Shown: positions 1 to 9,135, counted from the stretch's first letter. The stretch is 64,000 nucleotides of DNA from JAJPJE01 sp963724985 (GCA_963724985.1 CAVRWV010000018.1:155804-219803); one strand, 5' to 3'. Program-made: numbers and translations. Notes: a model not told the origin generated them from the letters alone.

Positions 1-1973
1 ATCCGATACTTCCCGGGCGAATGCGGATCGGTGAGCGTGTGCAGACGCTCACTCTCTGGACGCTGATTCTCGCAAGCCCACTGCGCCAGTCCGATGAAGA
101 AGCGCTGATCAGGATTGAATCCCTCGATGTCATGTAGCTGCTGCGTCTTCGTCGCAGCCTTCCACGCAACGTACGCGAGGATGGTGCCGCCGAGATCAGC
201 AATGTCTTCGCCCTGGGTCAGCTTGCTGTTGATCTTCAGATCGTCCACTACCGTATATTGCCCATACTGATCCACCACGCACTGCGCGCGCTTGGTGAAC
301 TCGTCCGCATCCTGCTTGGTCCACCAATCTTTCAGATTGCCTTGCGCGTCGAACTGGCGTCCCTGGTCGTCGAAGCCGTGCGTGAGTTCGTGACCAATCG
401 TCGAGCCGGTATTGCCGTAGTTGGGCGCGTCATCCATTTTCGGATCGTAGAGCGGTGGTTGTAGTACGCCTGCGGGGAAGTTGATGTCGTTCATCTGCGG
501 GTTGTAGTAGGCGTTCACGGTGGGCGGCGTCATGCCCCATTCGGCGCGGTCCACCGGCTTGCCGATCTTCGCCAGTTGGCGGTCCGACTCGAACACCGTC
601 GCGCGAGTTTCGTTGCCGAGGAAGTCGTCACGCTTGATCTCGACGGAGCTGTAGTCGCGCCACTTGTCCGGATAGCCCACCTTGTTCACGATGGTGTGCA
701 GCTTTTCGAGCGCGTTCTTCTTCGTTCCCGGCGACATCCAGGTGAGCTGCTCGATGTCCTGCTTCATCGCGTCTTCGATGTACTGCGTCATCTGGACGGT
801 AGACGCTTTCATTTCAGGCGTGAAGGCGCGACGGACGAATTCCTGTCCGAGCGCCTCGCCCAGTTGCTCGTCGACCAGGCTTACACAACGCTTCCAGCGC
901 GGACGCAGTTGTTCAGCTCCGCGCAGCGTCTTCCCATAAAAGGCAAAGTTCTCGTTCACGAATTTCGACGACAGGTAAGGAGCATTCGCGTGCGCGATGT
1001 GCCAGCGCAAGTAGGTCTTCCAGTCATCGAGACTGACGGTGTTGATTTCCTTCTCAACCTGCTTGTAGAAGTCAGGCTCCGTGACGTTGAAGGTCTGCAC
1101 GTTGGGCAAGCCTTGCACCGTCAAGAAGGTGTTCCAGTCGAAGCTGGGCGTAAGGGCCTGCAGCTTGGCGCGATCCATCTTGTGGAAGAGCTTGTAGGGG
1201 TCACGCTTGTCGACGAGTGTGAGCGTGGCTTTCGCCAGATCGGTTTCGATGGCCAGCACCTTCGCCGCTTCAGCCTTGGCAGTCGCAGGCGAGTCGCCCA
1301 GAAGCTCGAACATGTTGGTGACGTGTGCGACGTATTTGTCGCGCTGCTCAACCGACTTCGGATCTGTCTTCAGATAGTAGTCGCGATCGGGAAGGCCGAG
1401 ACCGCCCGAGTCGGCGAAAGCAATGATGTCGTTGGAGTTCTCGAAATCCTGATTCGAGCCAAAGTTGAACAGCAAGCCCTCGGTCCGATTTTCAAGTTGC
1501 TGCTTGGCGAGCAGCGGCGCCAGGTCTTTCTTCGATTTCATCGCGGCAATTGCGTCGAGCTGCGGCTTCAGCGGCGAGGCGCCAAGCTTCTCGACTGCGG
1601 CTTCGTCCATGCAGGCGGCAAAGTAGTCGCCTATTTTTTGCTGAGTCGGAGTGCGCCCGGTGGTCTGCTTCGATAGGTCGTCGAGAATGCCCCAGAGGAA
1701 CTGCTGGTTGTCGTCGTACAACTTGCCGTAGACGCTCCACGACGACTGATCCGCGGGAATGGGATTTTTCTTCTGCCAGCCACCACAGGAATAGGTGTAG
1801 AAGTCCACGCAGGGATCGACCGACTTATCCATGTCGTTCAAGTCGAGGCTGGGGGAATAAGGCAGTGCCTGCAGTGGCTTGTCCGGCGCGGCGGCAGGAG
1901 CAGACTTGGCAGGTGCAGTTTGAGCTGCGGCAGAAAGACAGGCGGCGAATACCACGATCAGTAGCTTGCGCAT
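1..1973 (-). CDS. M13 (neprilysin-like) zinc metallopeptidase, 3' end cut by window edge
   Basis: Secreted or periplasmic zinc endopeptidase of the M13 family. Translating the minus strand from the ATG at 1973 gives an open frame of about 657 residues that runs off the window, so only a short C-terminal piece is missing. It begins with a signal peptide (MRKLLIVVFAACLSAAAQ). The zinc-binding motif HELTH is at residues 528-532 inside GHELTHGFDDQGRQFD, and the third ligand lies in GEDIADLGG (E589). The substrate-binding segment NAYYNP precedes the zinc site, as in neprilysin. All marker motifs are in one frame, so no frameshift is suspected. It is divergent from pyrG. The peptide substrates are unknown. 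Confidence 0.93.
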   Translation of the reverse strand, partial: MRKLLIVVFAACLSAAAQTAPAKSAPAAAPDKPLQALPYSPSLDLNDMDKSVDPCVDFYTYSCGGWQKKNPIPADQSSWSVYGKLYDDNQQFLWGILDDLSKQTTGRTPTQQKIGDYFAACMDEAAVEKLGASPLKPQLDAIAAMKSKKDLAPLLAKQQLENRTEGLLFNFGSNQDFENSNDIIAFADSGGLGLPDRDYYLKTDPKSVEQRDKYVAHVTNMFELLGDSPATAKAEAAKVLAIETDLAKATLTLVDKRDPYKLFHKMDRAKLQALTPSFDWNTFLTVQGLPNVQTFNVTEPDFYKQVEKEINTVSLDDWKTYLRWHIAHANAPYLSSKFVNENFAFYGKTLRGAEQLRPRWKRCVSLVDEQLGEALGQEFVRRAFTPEMKASTVQMTQYIEDAMKQDIEQLTWMSPGTKKNALEKLHTIVNKVGYPDKWRDYSSVEIKRDDFLGNETRATVFESDRQLAKIGKPVDRAEWGMTPPTVNAYYNPQMNDINFPAGVLQPPLYDPKMDDAPNYGNTGSTIGHELTHGFDDQGRQFDAQGNLKDWWTKQDADEFTKRAQCVVDQYGQYTVVDDLKINSKLTQGEDIADLGGTILAYVAWKAATKTQQLHDIEGFNPDQRFFIGLAQWACENQRPESERLHTLTDPHSPGKYR

Positions 1974-2165
1974 CAGTAAGTCTCCGGAACGAAGCTGGAA
2001 GTGTAGCGGCAACAGGGCATGTTGAGCAAAGGGGTTGGGACAAACTGCCTTGAGATTAGTTCCATTCAAAGAACCGCTAGTCAGCCGACCGCTCTCTAGG
2101 GCATAATTGATCGTGCACCCCTACTACCTGCACGATCCCAAAAAAATAAAAGAGCTGAGGGCAAG

Positions 2166-3849
2166 ATGTCGGCAAAGTTCATCTTCGTGACCGGTGGTGT
2201 TGTGTCTTCTCTGGGTAAAGGTCTGGCGGCGGCTTCGATTGGCTGCCTGCTGGAAAGCCGTGGCCTGAAGGTCAACATGCAGAAGTTCGACCCGTATCTG
2301 AACGTCGATCCGGGTACCATGTCCCCGTTTCAGCACGGCGAAGTCTTTGTTACCGACGACGGCGCTGAAACCGACCTCGACCTGGGCCATTACGAGCGCT
2401 TTCACCCACGCCAAGCTGACTCGCGACAATAACTGGACCACCGGCCGCATATACGAGCAGATCATCACCAAGGAGCGCCGCGGCGACTATCTCGGCAAGA
2501 CCGTGCAGGTGATCCCGCATGTGACCAACGAGATCAAGGCCGCCATGAAGAAGATATCGACCGAGGTCGACGTGGTGCTGGTCGAGATCGGCGGCACCGT
2601 CGGCGATATCGAGTCGCTGCCGTTTATCGAGGCGATCCGCCAGATGCGCCAGGAACTTGGCCGCGAGAACACGCTGTTCGTGCATGTAACGCTGGTGCCG
2701 TTTATCGCCGCCGCCGGTGAGCTGAAAACGAAGCCGACACAGCACTCGGTGAAAGAGCTGCTGAGCGTAGGAATTCAGCCTGACATCCTGCTTTGCCGCA
2801 CCGATCGTTTCCTGGCGAAAGATCTGAAGTCGAAGATCGCGCTCTTCTGCAACGTGGAAGAAGAGGCGGTGATTACTGCGAAGGATGTGGGATCGATCTA
2901 CGAATGTCCGCTGATGTTCGCCAACGAAGGCGTCGACGACCTGGTAATGAAGTACCTGCATCTTCAGGCCAAAGATCGCAATGTGCAGAACTGGGAAGAC
3001 CTGGTCCATCGTGTTTACAATCCGAAAGACGAGGTTGTGATCGGCATTGTCGGCAAGTACGTGGAGTATGAGGATTCGTACAAGTCGCTGAAAGAGGCGC
3101 TGGTACACGGCGCGCTTTCACAGAATCTGAAGCTCAATCTGCAATGGATCGAAGCCGAGGGGCTGGAGACGAAGAGCAAAGACGACAAGTCCTACGAAGC
3201 GCAACTAGAAGGCTATGACGGCATTCTCGTTCCCGGCGGATTCGGCAAGCGCGGCATCGCCGGCATGTTGAACGGCATTCGTTACGCGCGTGAACGTGGC
3301 GTTCCGTACTTCGGAATTTGCCTGGGAATGCAGACGGCGTGTATCGAGTACGCTCGCAACGTATGCGGACTGGACGACGCCAATTCGAGCGAGTTCGACC
3401 CGGCAACGCCGCATCGCGTGATCTACAAATTGCGCGAACTGCGCGGCGTGGAAGAACTTGGCGGCACGATGCGATTGGGCGCGTGGCCCTGCAAGATCGA
3501 ACCCAATACGCTGGCCGCGAAGGCTTATGGCTCGGTCGAGATCAGCGAGCGTCACCGTCATCGTTATGAGTTCAATCGCGAATACGAAGAAACGCTGACC
3601 GCCGCTGGACTGCGCATTACCGGTTCTTCTCCCGATGGAACGTATGTCGAGATCGTGGAGATTCCCGGTCATCCATACTTCCTGGGATGCCAGTTCCATC
3701 CGGAGTTCAAGTCGAAGCCACTCGAGCCGCATCCGCTGTTCACAGCGTTCATCAAGGCGAGCTACCAGAATCGCCTGAAGCGCCAGACGGAACACGAGAA
3801 GGAAGAAGTCGAGATGTTCCTGCGGTCGGAGAAGGTGGGTAAGGCGTAA
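2166..3849 (+). CDS. pyrG: CTP synthase, interrupted by a one-base frameshift near 2400
   Basis: CTP synthase makes CTP from UTP, ATP and glutamine. The N-terminal part (from ATG 2166) carries FVTGGVVSSLGKG and KFDPYLNVDPGTMSPFQHGE. After GHYERF it leaves the frame; the downstream frame resumes with THAKLTRDNNWTTGR. One extra T in the TTT at 2400-2402 explains the break exactly. The rest is complete, including the class I glutamine amidotransferase nucleophile in GICLGMQ and the FHPEFKSKP segment near the C-terminus. Joined length is about 560 residues, normal for the family. Because the enzyme is usually essential, an assembly error is more likely than a real mutation. kdsA follows about 75 bp later. 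Confidence 0.95.
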
Positions 3850-3850
3850 A

Positions 3851-3930
3851 GACGTTTCGCGTTTCATGTTTCACGTTTCACGAATGTGGAACGGACATCC
3901 AACGCGAAACGAGAAGCTCGAAGCGTGAAA
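3851..3930. repeat. TTTCGCGTTTCATGTTTCACG-type dispersed repeat overlapping the 5' end of kdsA
   Basis: The pyrG-kdsA gap contains a run of CGTTTC units (about 3851-3882), followed by the complementary units ACGCGAAACGAG and GCGTGAAAC (about 3900-3930), so the whole forms an imperfect inverted repeat. Near-identical runs occur at 7540-7570 and 53948-53979. This is a short dispersed palindromic element, and it affects which kdsA start is credible. Confidence 0.6.
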
Positions 3931-4779
3931 CTTAGCTTCCAAGTCGGCAACGTTGAGATCGGCGGCGGTCAGTTATTCCTGATCGCCGGTCCGTGTGTCA
4001 TTGAGAGCGAAGAGCACGCGCTCAAGATGGCGGAGTGCATCAATGGCGTTGCGCGCGCGCTGAAAGTTCCGTACATCTTCAAGGCTTCGTACGATAAGGC
4101 GAACCGCACGTCGATCCAAAGTTTTCGCGGCCCTGGGATCAGCGAGGGATTGCGCATCCTGCGCAAGGTCGCGGATACAGTTCATGTTCCGGTGCTGACA
4201 GACGTGCATGAGGCCGTCGATGTGCAGCGCGTTGCGGAAGTCGCTGACGTCCTGCAGATTCCCGCGTTCCTTTGCCGCCAGACGGATCTGCTCATCGCCG
4301 CTGGAAAGTCCGGGCGCGCGGTGAACATCAAGAAGGGCCAGTTCGTTTCGCCGTGGGACATGCGTCACGCGGTCGCCAAGGTTCGCGAGGCGGGCAACGA
4401 CAAGGTCTTCCTCACGGAGCGCGGAGCTTCGTTCGGGTACAACAATCTCGTGGTCGACATGCGCTCGTTGCCCATCATGCGCGAATTCGCGCCGGTGGTC
4501 TTCGACGCGACTCATTCGGTGCAGATGCCTTCGGCGGCGGGCGCGGACGGAGTTGCCGTCTCAGGGGGACAGCCGCAATTCATTCCCATGCTCTCGCGGT
4601 CGGCAGTTGCGGCGGGCGTCGACGGCGTGTTCATGGAAGTGCACGACAATCCCGCGCAGGCCAAGTCCGATGGTGCGAACGCGCTTGATCTGAAACTGCT
4701 CCGCGGCGTTCTGCAGCAGTTGTTGGCCGTTGATAAAGCGGTGCGCGAACAGCCCACGCCACAACAAACGGTCAACTAA
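3925..4779 (+). CDS. kdsA: 3-deoxy-8-phosphooctulonate (KDO-8-P) synthase, metal-dependent type
   Basis: Condenses phosphoenolpyruvate with arabinose 5-phosphate to KDO 8-phosphate, an early step of lipopolysaccharide inner-core synthesis. The family signature is clear: IAGPCVIES, KASYDKANRTSI, IPAFLCRQTDLL, KKGQFVSPWDM, TERGASFGYNNLVVD and DATHSVQ. The Cys of IAGPC, the His of DATHS, the Glu of FMEVH and the Asp of SDGAN match the metal ligands of the Aquifex enzyme, which points to the metal-dependent class; the E. coli class has Asn instead of Cys. GTG 3925 is preferred because it gives the normal 284-residue length. An upstream in-frame GTG at 3886 would add 13 residues encoded by repeat DNA. 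kdsD and kdsC are nearby but not in the same operon. Confidence 0.93.
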   Translation: MKLSFQVGNVEIGGGQLFLIAGPCVIESEEHALKMAECINGVARALKVPYIFKASYDKANRTSIQSFRGPGISEGLRILRKVADTVHVPVLTDVHEAVDVQRVAEVADVLQIPAFLCRQTDLLIAAGKSGRAVNIKKGQFVSPWDMRHAVAKVREAGNDKVFLTERGASFGYNNLVVDMRSLPIMREFAPVVFDATHSVQMPSAAGADGVAVSGGQPQFIPMLSRSAVAAGVDGVFMEVHDNPAQAKSDGANALDLKLLRGVLQQLLAVDKAVREQPTPQQTVN

Positions 4780-4796
4780 GCTAAGCTAGTCTGGCC

Positions 4797-5651
4797 ATGA
4801 GCCGACGTCAGCTTTCAGCTATTCTTGCATTCTTTGTTCTGCTCACCCTGCAATCTGCTCTTGCCCAGACCGCCGCTCCTGCCGAGTTTGGAGGCTTGGC
4901 GAAATGGAAGGCCGCAGTCACTTCTGCTGACTTTGCATCGCTCCAACAGCTGTACGCAGCCGGTGCTCGGTCAATCGGACAGAACGGCCAACCGCAGGAC
5001 ATCAGCGCGGAGACGCAGTTTTGGCAGGAATTCCTCGCCAAAAAACATCAGGACGTGCAGGTGGTGGTACGTGGTACGAAGGAGCAGAACGGCCTCGAAG
5101 CAGCGAACCTGACTATCTCTTTCAAAACTAGTACGCCTGATGGCCAGCGCACTCGCTACGTTCTGGTGCAGCAGGCATGGCAGCAGCAGGGAAATGATTG
5201 GCGCATCGTTGCGGCGATGCACACGGATGTCCTGAAAATGCCGCAGCCATCTACGCTCAATCCGAATCTGTATCCCAAAGGCGCCAACGCGAAGGAAGAG
5301 ATCAAAGATGCGGTCGAGCGCGCCAGCCGCGAACACAAGCGAGTGATTTTGGTATTCGGCGCAAACTGGTGTTACGACTGCCACGTTCTCGATTTTGCCC
5401 TGCATAACTCCGATGCAGCGCCGGTGGCGGAGAAGAACTTCATCGTTGTTCACGTCGATATTGGCGAAGGGAAGCTGAACGCCGATCTGGCCAGCGAATA
5501 CAAGGTTCCGCTCGATAAGGGCGTTCCAGCGTTGGCAGTATTGGACAGCGACGGGAAGCTGCTCTATTCGCAGAAGAACGGTGAATTCGAGGCCGCACGC
5601 TCGATGGATCCCGACGATCTGATCGCGTTCCTGAACAAGTGGAAGCTGTAG
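4797..5651 (+). CDS. Secreted thioredoxin-fold protein with N-terminal NTF2-like region
   Basis: A 284-residue exported protein with signal peptide ILAFFVLLTLQSALAQ. Residues about 28-145 resemble a SnoaL/NTF2-like fold, judged only from the pattern (..LVQQAWQQQGNDWRIVAAMH). Residues about 160-284 form a thioredoxin fold with the redox motif WCYDC (W191-C195), typical of the thioredoxin_7 group. The likely role is disulfide or thiol exchange in the periplasm; the partner is unknown. ATG 4797 lies 18 bp after kdsA, so the two are probably co-transcribed. The fusion of an NTF2-like domain to a thioredoxin domain is inference. Confidence 0.75.
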   Translation: MSRRQLSAILAFFVLLTLQSALAQTAAPAEFGGLAKWKAAVTSADFASLQQLYAAGARSIGQNGQPQDISAETQFWQEFLAKKHQDVQVVVRGTKEQNGLEAANLTISFKTSTPDGQRTRYVLVQQAWQQQGNDWRIVAAMHTDVLKMPQPSTLNPNLYPKGANAKEEIKDAVERASREHKRVILVFGANWCYDCHVLDFALHNSDAAPVAEKNFIVVHVDIGEGKLNADLASEYKVPLDKGVPALAVLDSDGKLLYSQKNGEFEAARSMDPDDLIAFLNKWKL

Positions 5652-5658
5652 CGCCGAC

Positions 5659-6103
5659 TTAGTTGTGAATCGATCCGGACGTTGGCATATTCGTCTCTGG
5701 CGGCATCATGAGCGGCGCTCCTTCTTCGCGATCGGCGCTGTTTCGTCGCCAGAATTCTTCCAGGTCGACGCGAGTTCGTAGCAGAGCCCTCTTGAGGATT
5801 CTTGCTCGCAAGGTCTTTCCCGCTCGGACGGCGTAACAGCAACTTGTCTTCTTCCACTCGGACTTCGACATCGCCCTGCTCGGTGAATTCCGCCGGAACG
5901 AACTGATTCCATGGCAGCGTCGCGCATTGTTGAGCGACGAAGACCAGGTTTTCCACCAGCACAGTCAGCGTCACGCAATTCTTGCCTTCCGCTTGCGAAG
6001 GCCGGGCGTGAACGAGGATTCCTGTCCGGTATTGATCGGTGATGGCCGAAGCCGGCAACGCCGACAGAGCCAGGATTGCGATGAGGGTGAGGCGCAACTT
6101 CAT
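5659..6103 (-). CDS. Small secreted hypothetical protein, likely frameshifted near 5815
   Basis: The start at ATG 6103 has a GGAG site just upstream and a signal peptide (MKLRLTLIAILALSALPASA). The first about 95 residues read as a normal protein, ending near KLLLRRPSGK. After that the frame turns into low-complexity Arg/Ser text, while the next frame reads TLRARILKRALLRTRVDLEE and continues to a stop at 5659. One extra base near 5815 would join them into about 147 residues. No family is recognised. It is convergent with the thioredoxin-fold gene, with only 7 bp between the stops. Confidence 0.5.
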
Positions 6104-6219
6104 GGGAGAACTCCGCGAATCAGCACATCTGGCTTATCGGCAAATTGCCGTGGGTCTTCACCTGTGAATCTCAGTCGTACTAACGCTGGAACGTGCACAT
6201 TTGATAGCATCGTGACTTC

Positions 6220-7209
6220 GTGAACCGCACAGGCGCTAATGTTGTTCGAGTTGAGGCGGAGGCTCTCCGTGAGCTGGCCGACCGCATTGCCGGTCCGATG
6301 GCGCAGGCCTTTTCGCAAGCCGTCGAACTTCTCTTCTGTTGTGGCGCTCGCGTCGTCGTCACCGGAATGGGCAAAAGCGGTCTGGTCGCGCGCAAGATTG
6401 CAGCTACGCTCAGTTCGACGGGAACGCCGTCGCTCTTTCTACATCCGGCGGAAGCTATTCACGGCGATCTCGGCATGATCGCGCGCGGCGATGTGGTGAT
6501 CGCACTTTCTTACAGCGGCGAGACCGAAGAGCTGCTTACGCTGTTGCCGACGATCAAGCGGCTGGAAGTGAAGCAGATCGCGATGACAGGCGATCCGGTG
6601 TTTTCCGGCAATGGCCGCAAGCTTTCTACGCTCGCGCAAGCTGCTGATGTCGTGCTCGACTGCTCGGTGGCGAAAGAAGCTTGCACGCTCGGGCTCGCGC
6701 CGACTGCGTCCACGACGACGATGCTGGCGCTCGGCGATGCGCTGGCGATGGCGCTGGCCGAACGGCGCGGCTTCAAGGAAGAAGACTTTGCCAATCTTCA
6801 TCCTGGCGGAAAGCTCGGCAAGAAGCTGGCGCGCGTCGAATCGCTGATGCATTCAGGCGACGCCGTTCCGCGCGTGGCGGCGAACACGCACATGAACGAT
6901 GTGATCTACGAGATGTCGCGCAAAGGGCTCGGTGTTACGGCCGTTGTCGAAGGAGACAAGCTGCTCGGCATCATCAGCGACGGCGATTTGCGGCGCTTGC
7001 TCGAACGCCGCGGCAAAGAAGTGATGGACTTGACTGCCGGCGAATGCATGACCCGTCAGCCAAAGACGATTCGTACCGGCGAATTCGCAACGGCCGCTCT
7101 GAACATCATGGAGCAGAAGCGAATTACGTCGCTGGTTGTTCTTGATGGCGAGGATCGCATCGCCGGAATCGTGCACCTGCACGATTTGTGGGAAACGGAA
7201 TTGTTTTGA
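6220..7209 (+). CDS. kdsD: Arabinose-5-phosphate isomerase (SIS domain plus two CBS domains)
   Basis: Converts ribulose 5-phosphate to arabinose 5-phosphate, the precursor used by KdsA. The 329 residues show a SIS domain (about 25-170; VVTGMGKSGLVARKIAATLS, LSYSGETEELL), the conserved LHPGGKLGKKL link, and two CBS repeats (about 205-325, ending in VHLHDLWETELF). Length and order match KdsD/KpsF. The start is the GTG at 6220, which begins the conserved region. The gene lies between two minus-strand genes and is transcribed alone. With kdsA and kdsC it completes the route to KDO before activation. Confidence 0.93.
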   Translation: MNRTGANVVRVEAEALRELADRIAGPMAQAFSQAVELLFCCGARVVVTGMGKSGLVARKIAATLSSTGTPSLFLHPAEAIHGDLGMIARGDVVIALSYSGETEELLTLLPTIKRLEVKQIAMTGDPVFSGNGRKLSTLAQAADVVLDCSVAKEACTLGLAPTASTTTMLALGDALAMALAERRGFKEEDFANLHPGGKLGKKLARVESLMHSGDAVPRVAANTHMNDVIYEMSRKGLGVTAVVEGDKLLGIISDGDLRRLLERRGKEVMDLTAGECMTRQPKTIRTGEFATAALNIMEQKRITSLVVLDGEDRIAGIVHLHDLWETELF

Positions 7210-7268
7210 ACAAGTGCTAGTGTGTCAGTAGCTGAGCTGATAGCTCTTGTCTAGCAATAAGCACGCTT

Positions 7269-7487
7269 TCATGCTGCCCGCTGTGCTAGCTGCTCCAGGA
7301 TCTGTTTTCCCAGTTTTTGAACTTCGCCGAAGTGCGTCTGATAATCAATAAAAAGTCGATTCAGTTCGAGAGATTCTTCGGGCTTTAGGTGTGCGCGCAG
7401 CAGCATGTCGCGTACATGCACCGGATTCGGAAGCACAGCTTCTTCGCGCATTTCTTCGAGCGCAGTCGTCGGATCGTAGTGATACAT
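7269..7487 (-). CDS. Small hypothetical protein (72 aa)
   Basis: A short charged, helical protein beginning MYHYDPTTALEEMREEAVLP. A clear AGGAG site lies about 7 bases before the ATG at 7487, which supports real translation. No signal peptide, membrane segment or known domain is visible. Repeated Leu/Glu spacing suggests helices or a small coiled coil. Confidence 0.6.
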   Translation of the reverse strand: MYHYDPTTALEEMREEAVLPNPVHVRDMLLRAHLKPEESLELNRLFIDYQTHFGEVQKLGKQILEQLAQRAA

Positions 7488-7539
7488 GTTCAGCTCCTGT
7501 TTCTTCTAGCGTCTCATGCGCGCTGCGTGATTGCAAAAG

Positions 7540-7571
7540 CGTTTCGCGTTTCATGTTTCACGTTTCGCGAA
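7540..7571. repeat. Second copy of the TTTCGCGTTTCATGTTTCACG repeat
   Basis: This gap sequence matches the run at 3851-3882 almost base for base (GCGTTTCGCGTTTCATGTTT then CACGTTTCGCG). It lies between the 72-residue gene and the end of the TetR gene. Confidence 0.7.
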
Positions 7572-7580
7572 ATGGGGTGC

Positions 7581-8228
7581 TTACAGCTTCGTCTTTACAC
7601 CCAGGTAGCGGCAGGCGGCGAGCGCCAATTCGGAAGCGACCCGGGTGGAGTCGGCGTTCGTCATCTTCGGACAAGCAAAGAGCACCATTTCACGAATGGT
7701 TGCGAGCATCATGGTGATGGTGAGCTGGGCTGCCGTTTCGGGGTCCGAATGTCCGATCTGATCGCGGCGTGAAAGCAGAATTCCAACGACAAGTTCGAAA
7801 GTACGGCGGCCGGCGCGTTCGATTCTTTGTCGAACTTTGGGGTCGGCTTGCTCGCGAGTGTAAAAGAAGGTTGCGCGCATCAATCCCGCGTCCTGCATAA
7901 AGGAGCCCATCATGCCGTGCGCCATTCCATTCACGATGTCGGCGAGGGAAGCGTCTGGCGGAATCTGGTCGGCCATGTGGCTCAAGAATTCGTGCTTGTC
8001 GAGAAAGTACTGGAGGCAAATGTCGCGGAGCAGAGCGTCTTTGTCGGAGAAGCGTCGATAGACGCTTCCAACGGAAAGCCCGGCGCGCTCGGCAATGCGA
8101 GGGATGGTAGCGGCTTCCAGTCCGTCTTCGTTCAAGATTTCGCGTGCGGCATCGATGAGCCGGCGCATCGATTGCTGGCTGCGCGCTTGCTTGGGCGCAT
8201 GGATGTCGGCAGAAGTGGTAGGAGCCAT
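7581..8228 (-). CDS. TetR/AcrR family transcriptional regulator
   Basis: A 215-residue regulator. Residues about 14-62 form the TetR helix-turn-helix (ARSQQSMRRLIDAAREILNE, then IAERAGLSVGSVYRRFSDKD). The rest is a helical ligand-binding region of the kind seen in regulators of efflux or lipid genes. ATG 8228 (MAPTTSADIHAP) is chosen; longer in-frame starts run into repeat DNA. No target gene is adjacent: upstream there is 0.9 kb of repeats and downstream the small gene on the same strand. The ligand is unknown. Confidence 0.9.
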   Translation of the reverse strand: MAPTTSADIHAPKQARSQQSMRRLIDAAREILNEDGLEAATIPRIAERAGLSVGSVYRRFSDKDALLRDICLQYFLDKHEFLSHMADQIPPDASLADIVNGMAHGMMGSFMQDAGLMRATFFYTREQADPKVRQRIERAGRRTFELVVGILLSRRDQIGHSDPETAAQLTITMMLATIREMVLFACPKMTNADSTRVASELALAACRYLGVKTKL

Positions 8229-8343
8229 TCGTTCGGACTGGACCTGCGGATATTCTAGCTTGGCCAAATGTAAATGTGAATTCACGTTTACAGTAGCGCG
8301 CTGATTGTGGGCAAACGGAACCGTTTCTTTGTTTTGCCACGAT

Positions 8344-8372
8344 CCCACACATCCAAAGGAAGGATGTGTGGG
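8344..8372. repeat. Intergenic hairpin, 11-bp perfect stem
   Basis: CCCACACATCC (8344-8354) pairs with GGATGTGTGGG (8362-8372) around a 7-base loop. No T-tract follows, so it is not a standard terminator. Confidence 0.7.
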
Positions 8373-8559
8373 GCACCCTGCGCTTTTGGTCCGAAATGGG
8401 AGGTCCCATGGGGGTCCCCTCCCCCTCGTCCCGCATTCTAAAGGACTTAGAGGCATGGGATGAGGCGCGTCCCGGCAAACAAAGGACTTAGTCCCATCGT
8501 CCCGCATAACAAAGGAGTTAGATCGGCGGAAGACCAGTTTCTCAGTATTTCAGTACGTC

Positions 8560-8783
8560 AGTTCGGTAGTCTCCCAACCCCGAGCGTTCGGTGGAGGGAA
8601 TAGGGATACCTCGCTGACGCTCGGTATGACAGATCCTCGCTGACGCTCGGATAGGAAGAACAGTTGTCAGTTGCTAGTTGTTCAGTGGTTAGTTCGGTAG
8701 TCTCCCAACCCCGAGCATTCGGTGGAGGGAATAGGGATACCTCGCTGACGCTCGGTATGACAGATCCTCGCTGACGCTCGGAT
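8560..8783. repeat. 93-bp direct repeat, two copies 38 bp apart
   Basis: Positions 8560-8652 and 8691-8783 are the same 93 bp with one visible difference (CGAGCGTTCGG against CGAGCATTCGG). Each unit ends with two CTCGCTGACGCTCGG blocks around a TATGACAGATC linker. Related but diverged blocks are at 25350-25400 and 26870-26920. The near-identity implies a recent local duplication. Confidence 0.85.
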
Positions 8784-8789
8784 TGAAAC

Positions 8790-8930
8790 ACACCGCTATT
8801 TCTATTGTGACAAATTCGAGGGGACTTACTGGACACTTTCGCGAAGTTTATTTCTGGAATGAAATGAGTCGTTTAGCGAGATTTCGGAGATTCTGGGGTC
8901 TTGACAGGATTTTTCGCGGGCATCCGCGCC
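8790..8930 (+). repeat. Dispersed element with conserved peptide potential, copy A
   Basis: Aligns over about 130 bp with 38608-38740. Shared blocks include GACAAATT(C/T)GAGGG, TACTGGACACTTTCG, TTTATTTCT and CTTGACA. In frame it reads RYFYCDKFEGTYWTLSRSLF and stops shortly after. Both copies sit beside AGTTGTCAGTTG units. Confidence 0.65.
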
Positions 8931-9135
8931 TGCCCCACAGATGCGGTGGGATCCCGTTTTCCTTGTGTCCGACCGCTGACAATTTCGTTTTCCCGATACC
9001 TGGTGGTGACGCTCGTTCACGACCGTTCCGTCCATTTGGACAATACCCGTTGACATTGGGCAACTAGACGTCGGTAACGCTTACTTCCCGGAGAATCAGG
9101 CTATGCTTGGGCGGTTGGACGAAGGAGGCTGCTTT

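Larger units (their letters stand above)
8229..9135. other. 0.9-kb gene-free stretch built from dispersed repeats
   Basis: No convincing gene. It holds, in order: a perfect 11-bp hairpin (8344-8372); three AACAAAGGA(C/G)TTAG units (about 8472-8521); two copies of a 93-bp direct repeat (8560-8652 and 8691-8783); and a copy of the element with the DKFEGTYWTLS-coding potential (about 8790-8930), whose relative is at 38.6 kb. Reading frames here are short and not supported by ribosome sites. Confidence 0.7.

Noticed and set aside
576..1676. Open frame of 366 codons opposite the M13 peptidase
   Set aside because: The minus strand carries the full peptidase with zinc motifs in frame; the plus-strand reading is Arg/Leu-rich shadow sequence.
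3205..3867. 220-codon minus-strand frame over pyrG
   Set aside because: Antisense to conserved CTP synthase codons; no independent support.
8440..8540. Possible CRISPR array in the repeat-rich gap
   Set aside because: Units are short, unevenly spaced and lack unique spacers of constant size; no cas genes are nearby.
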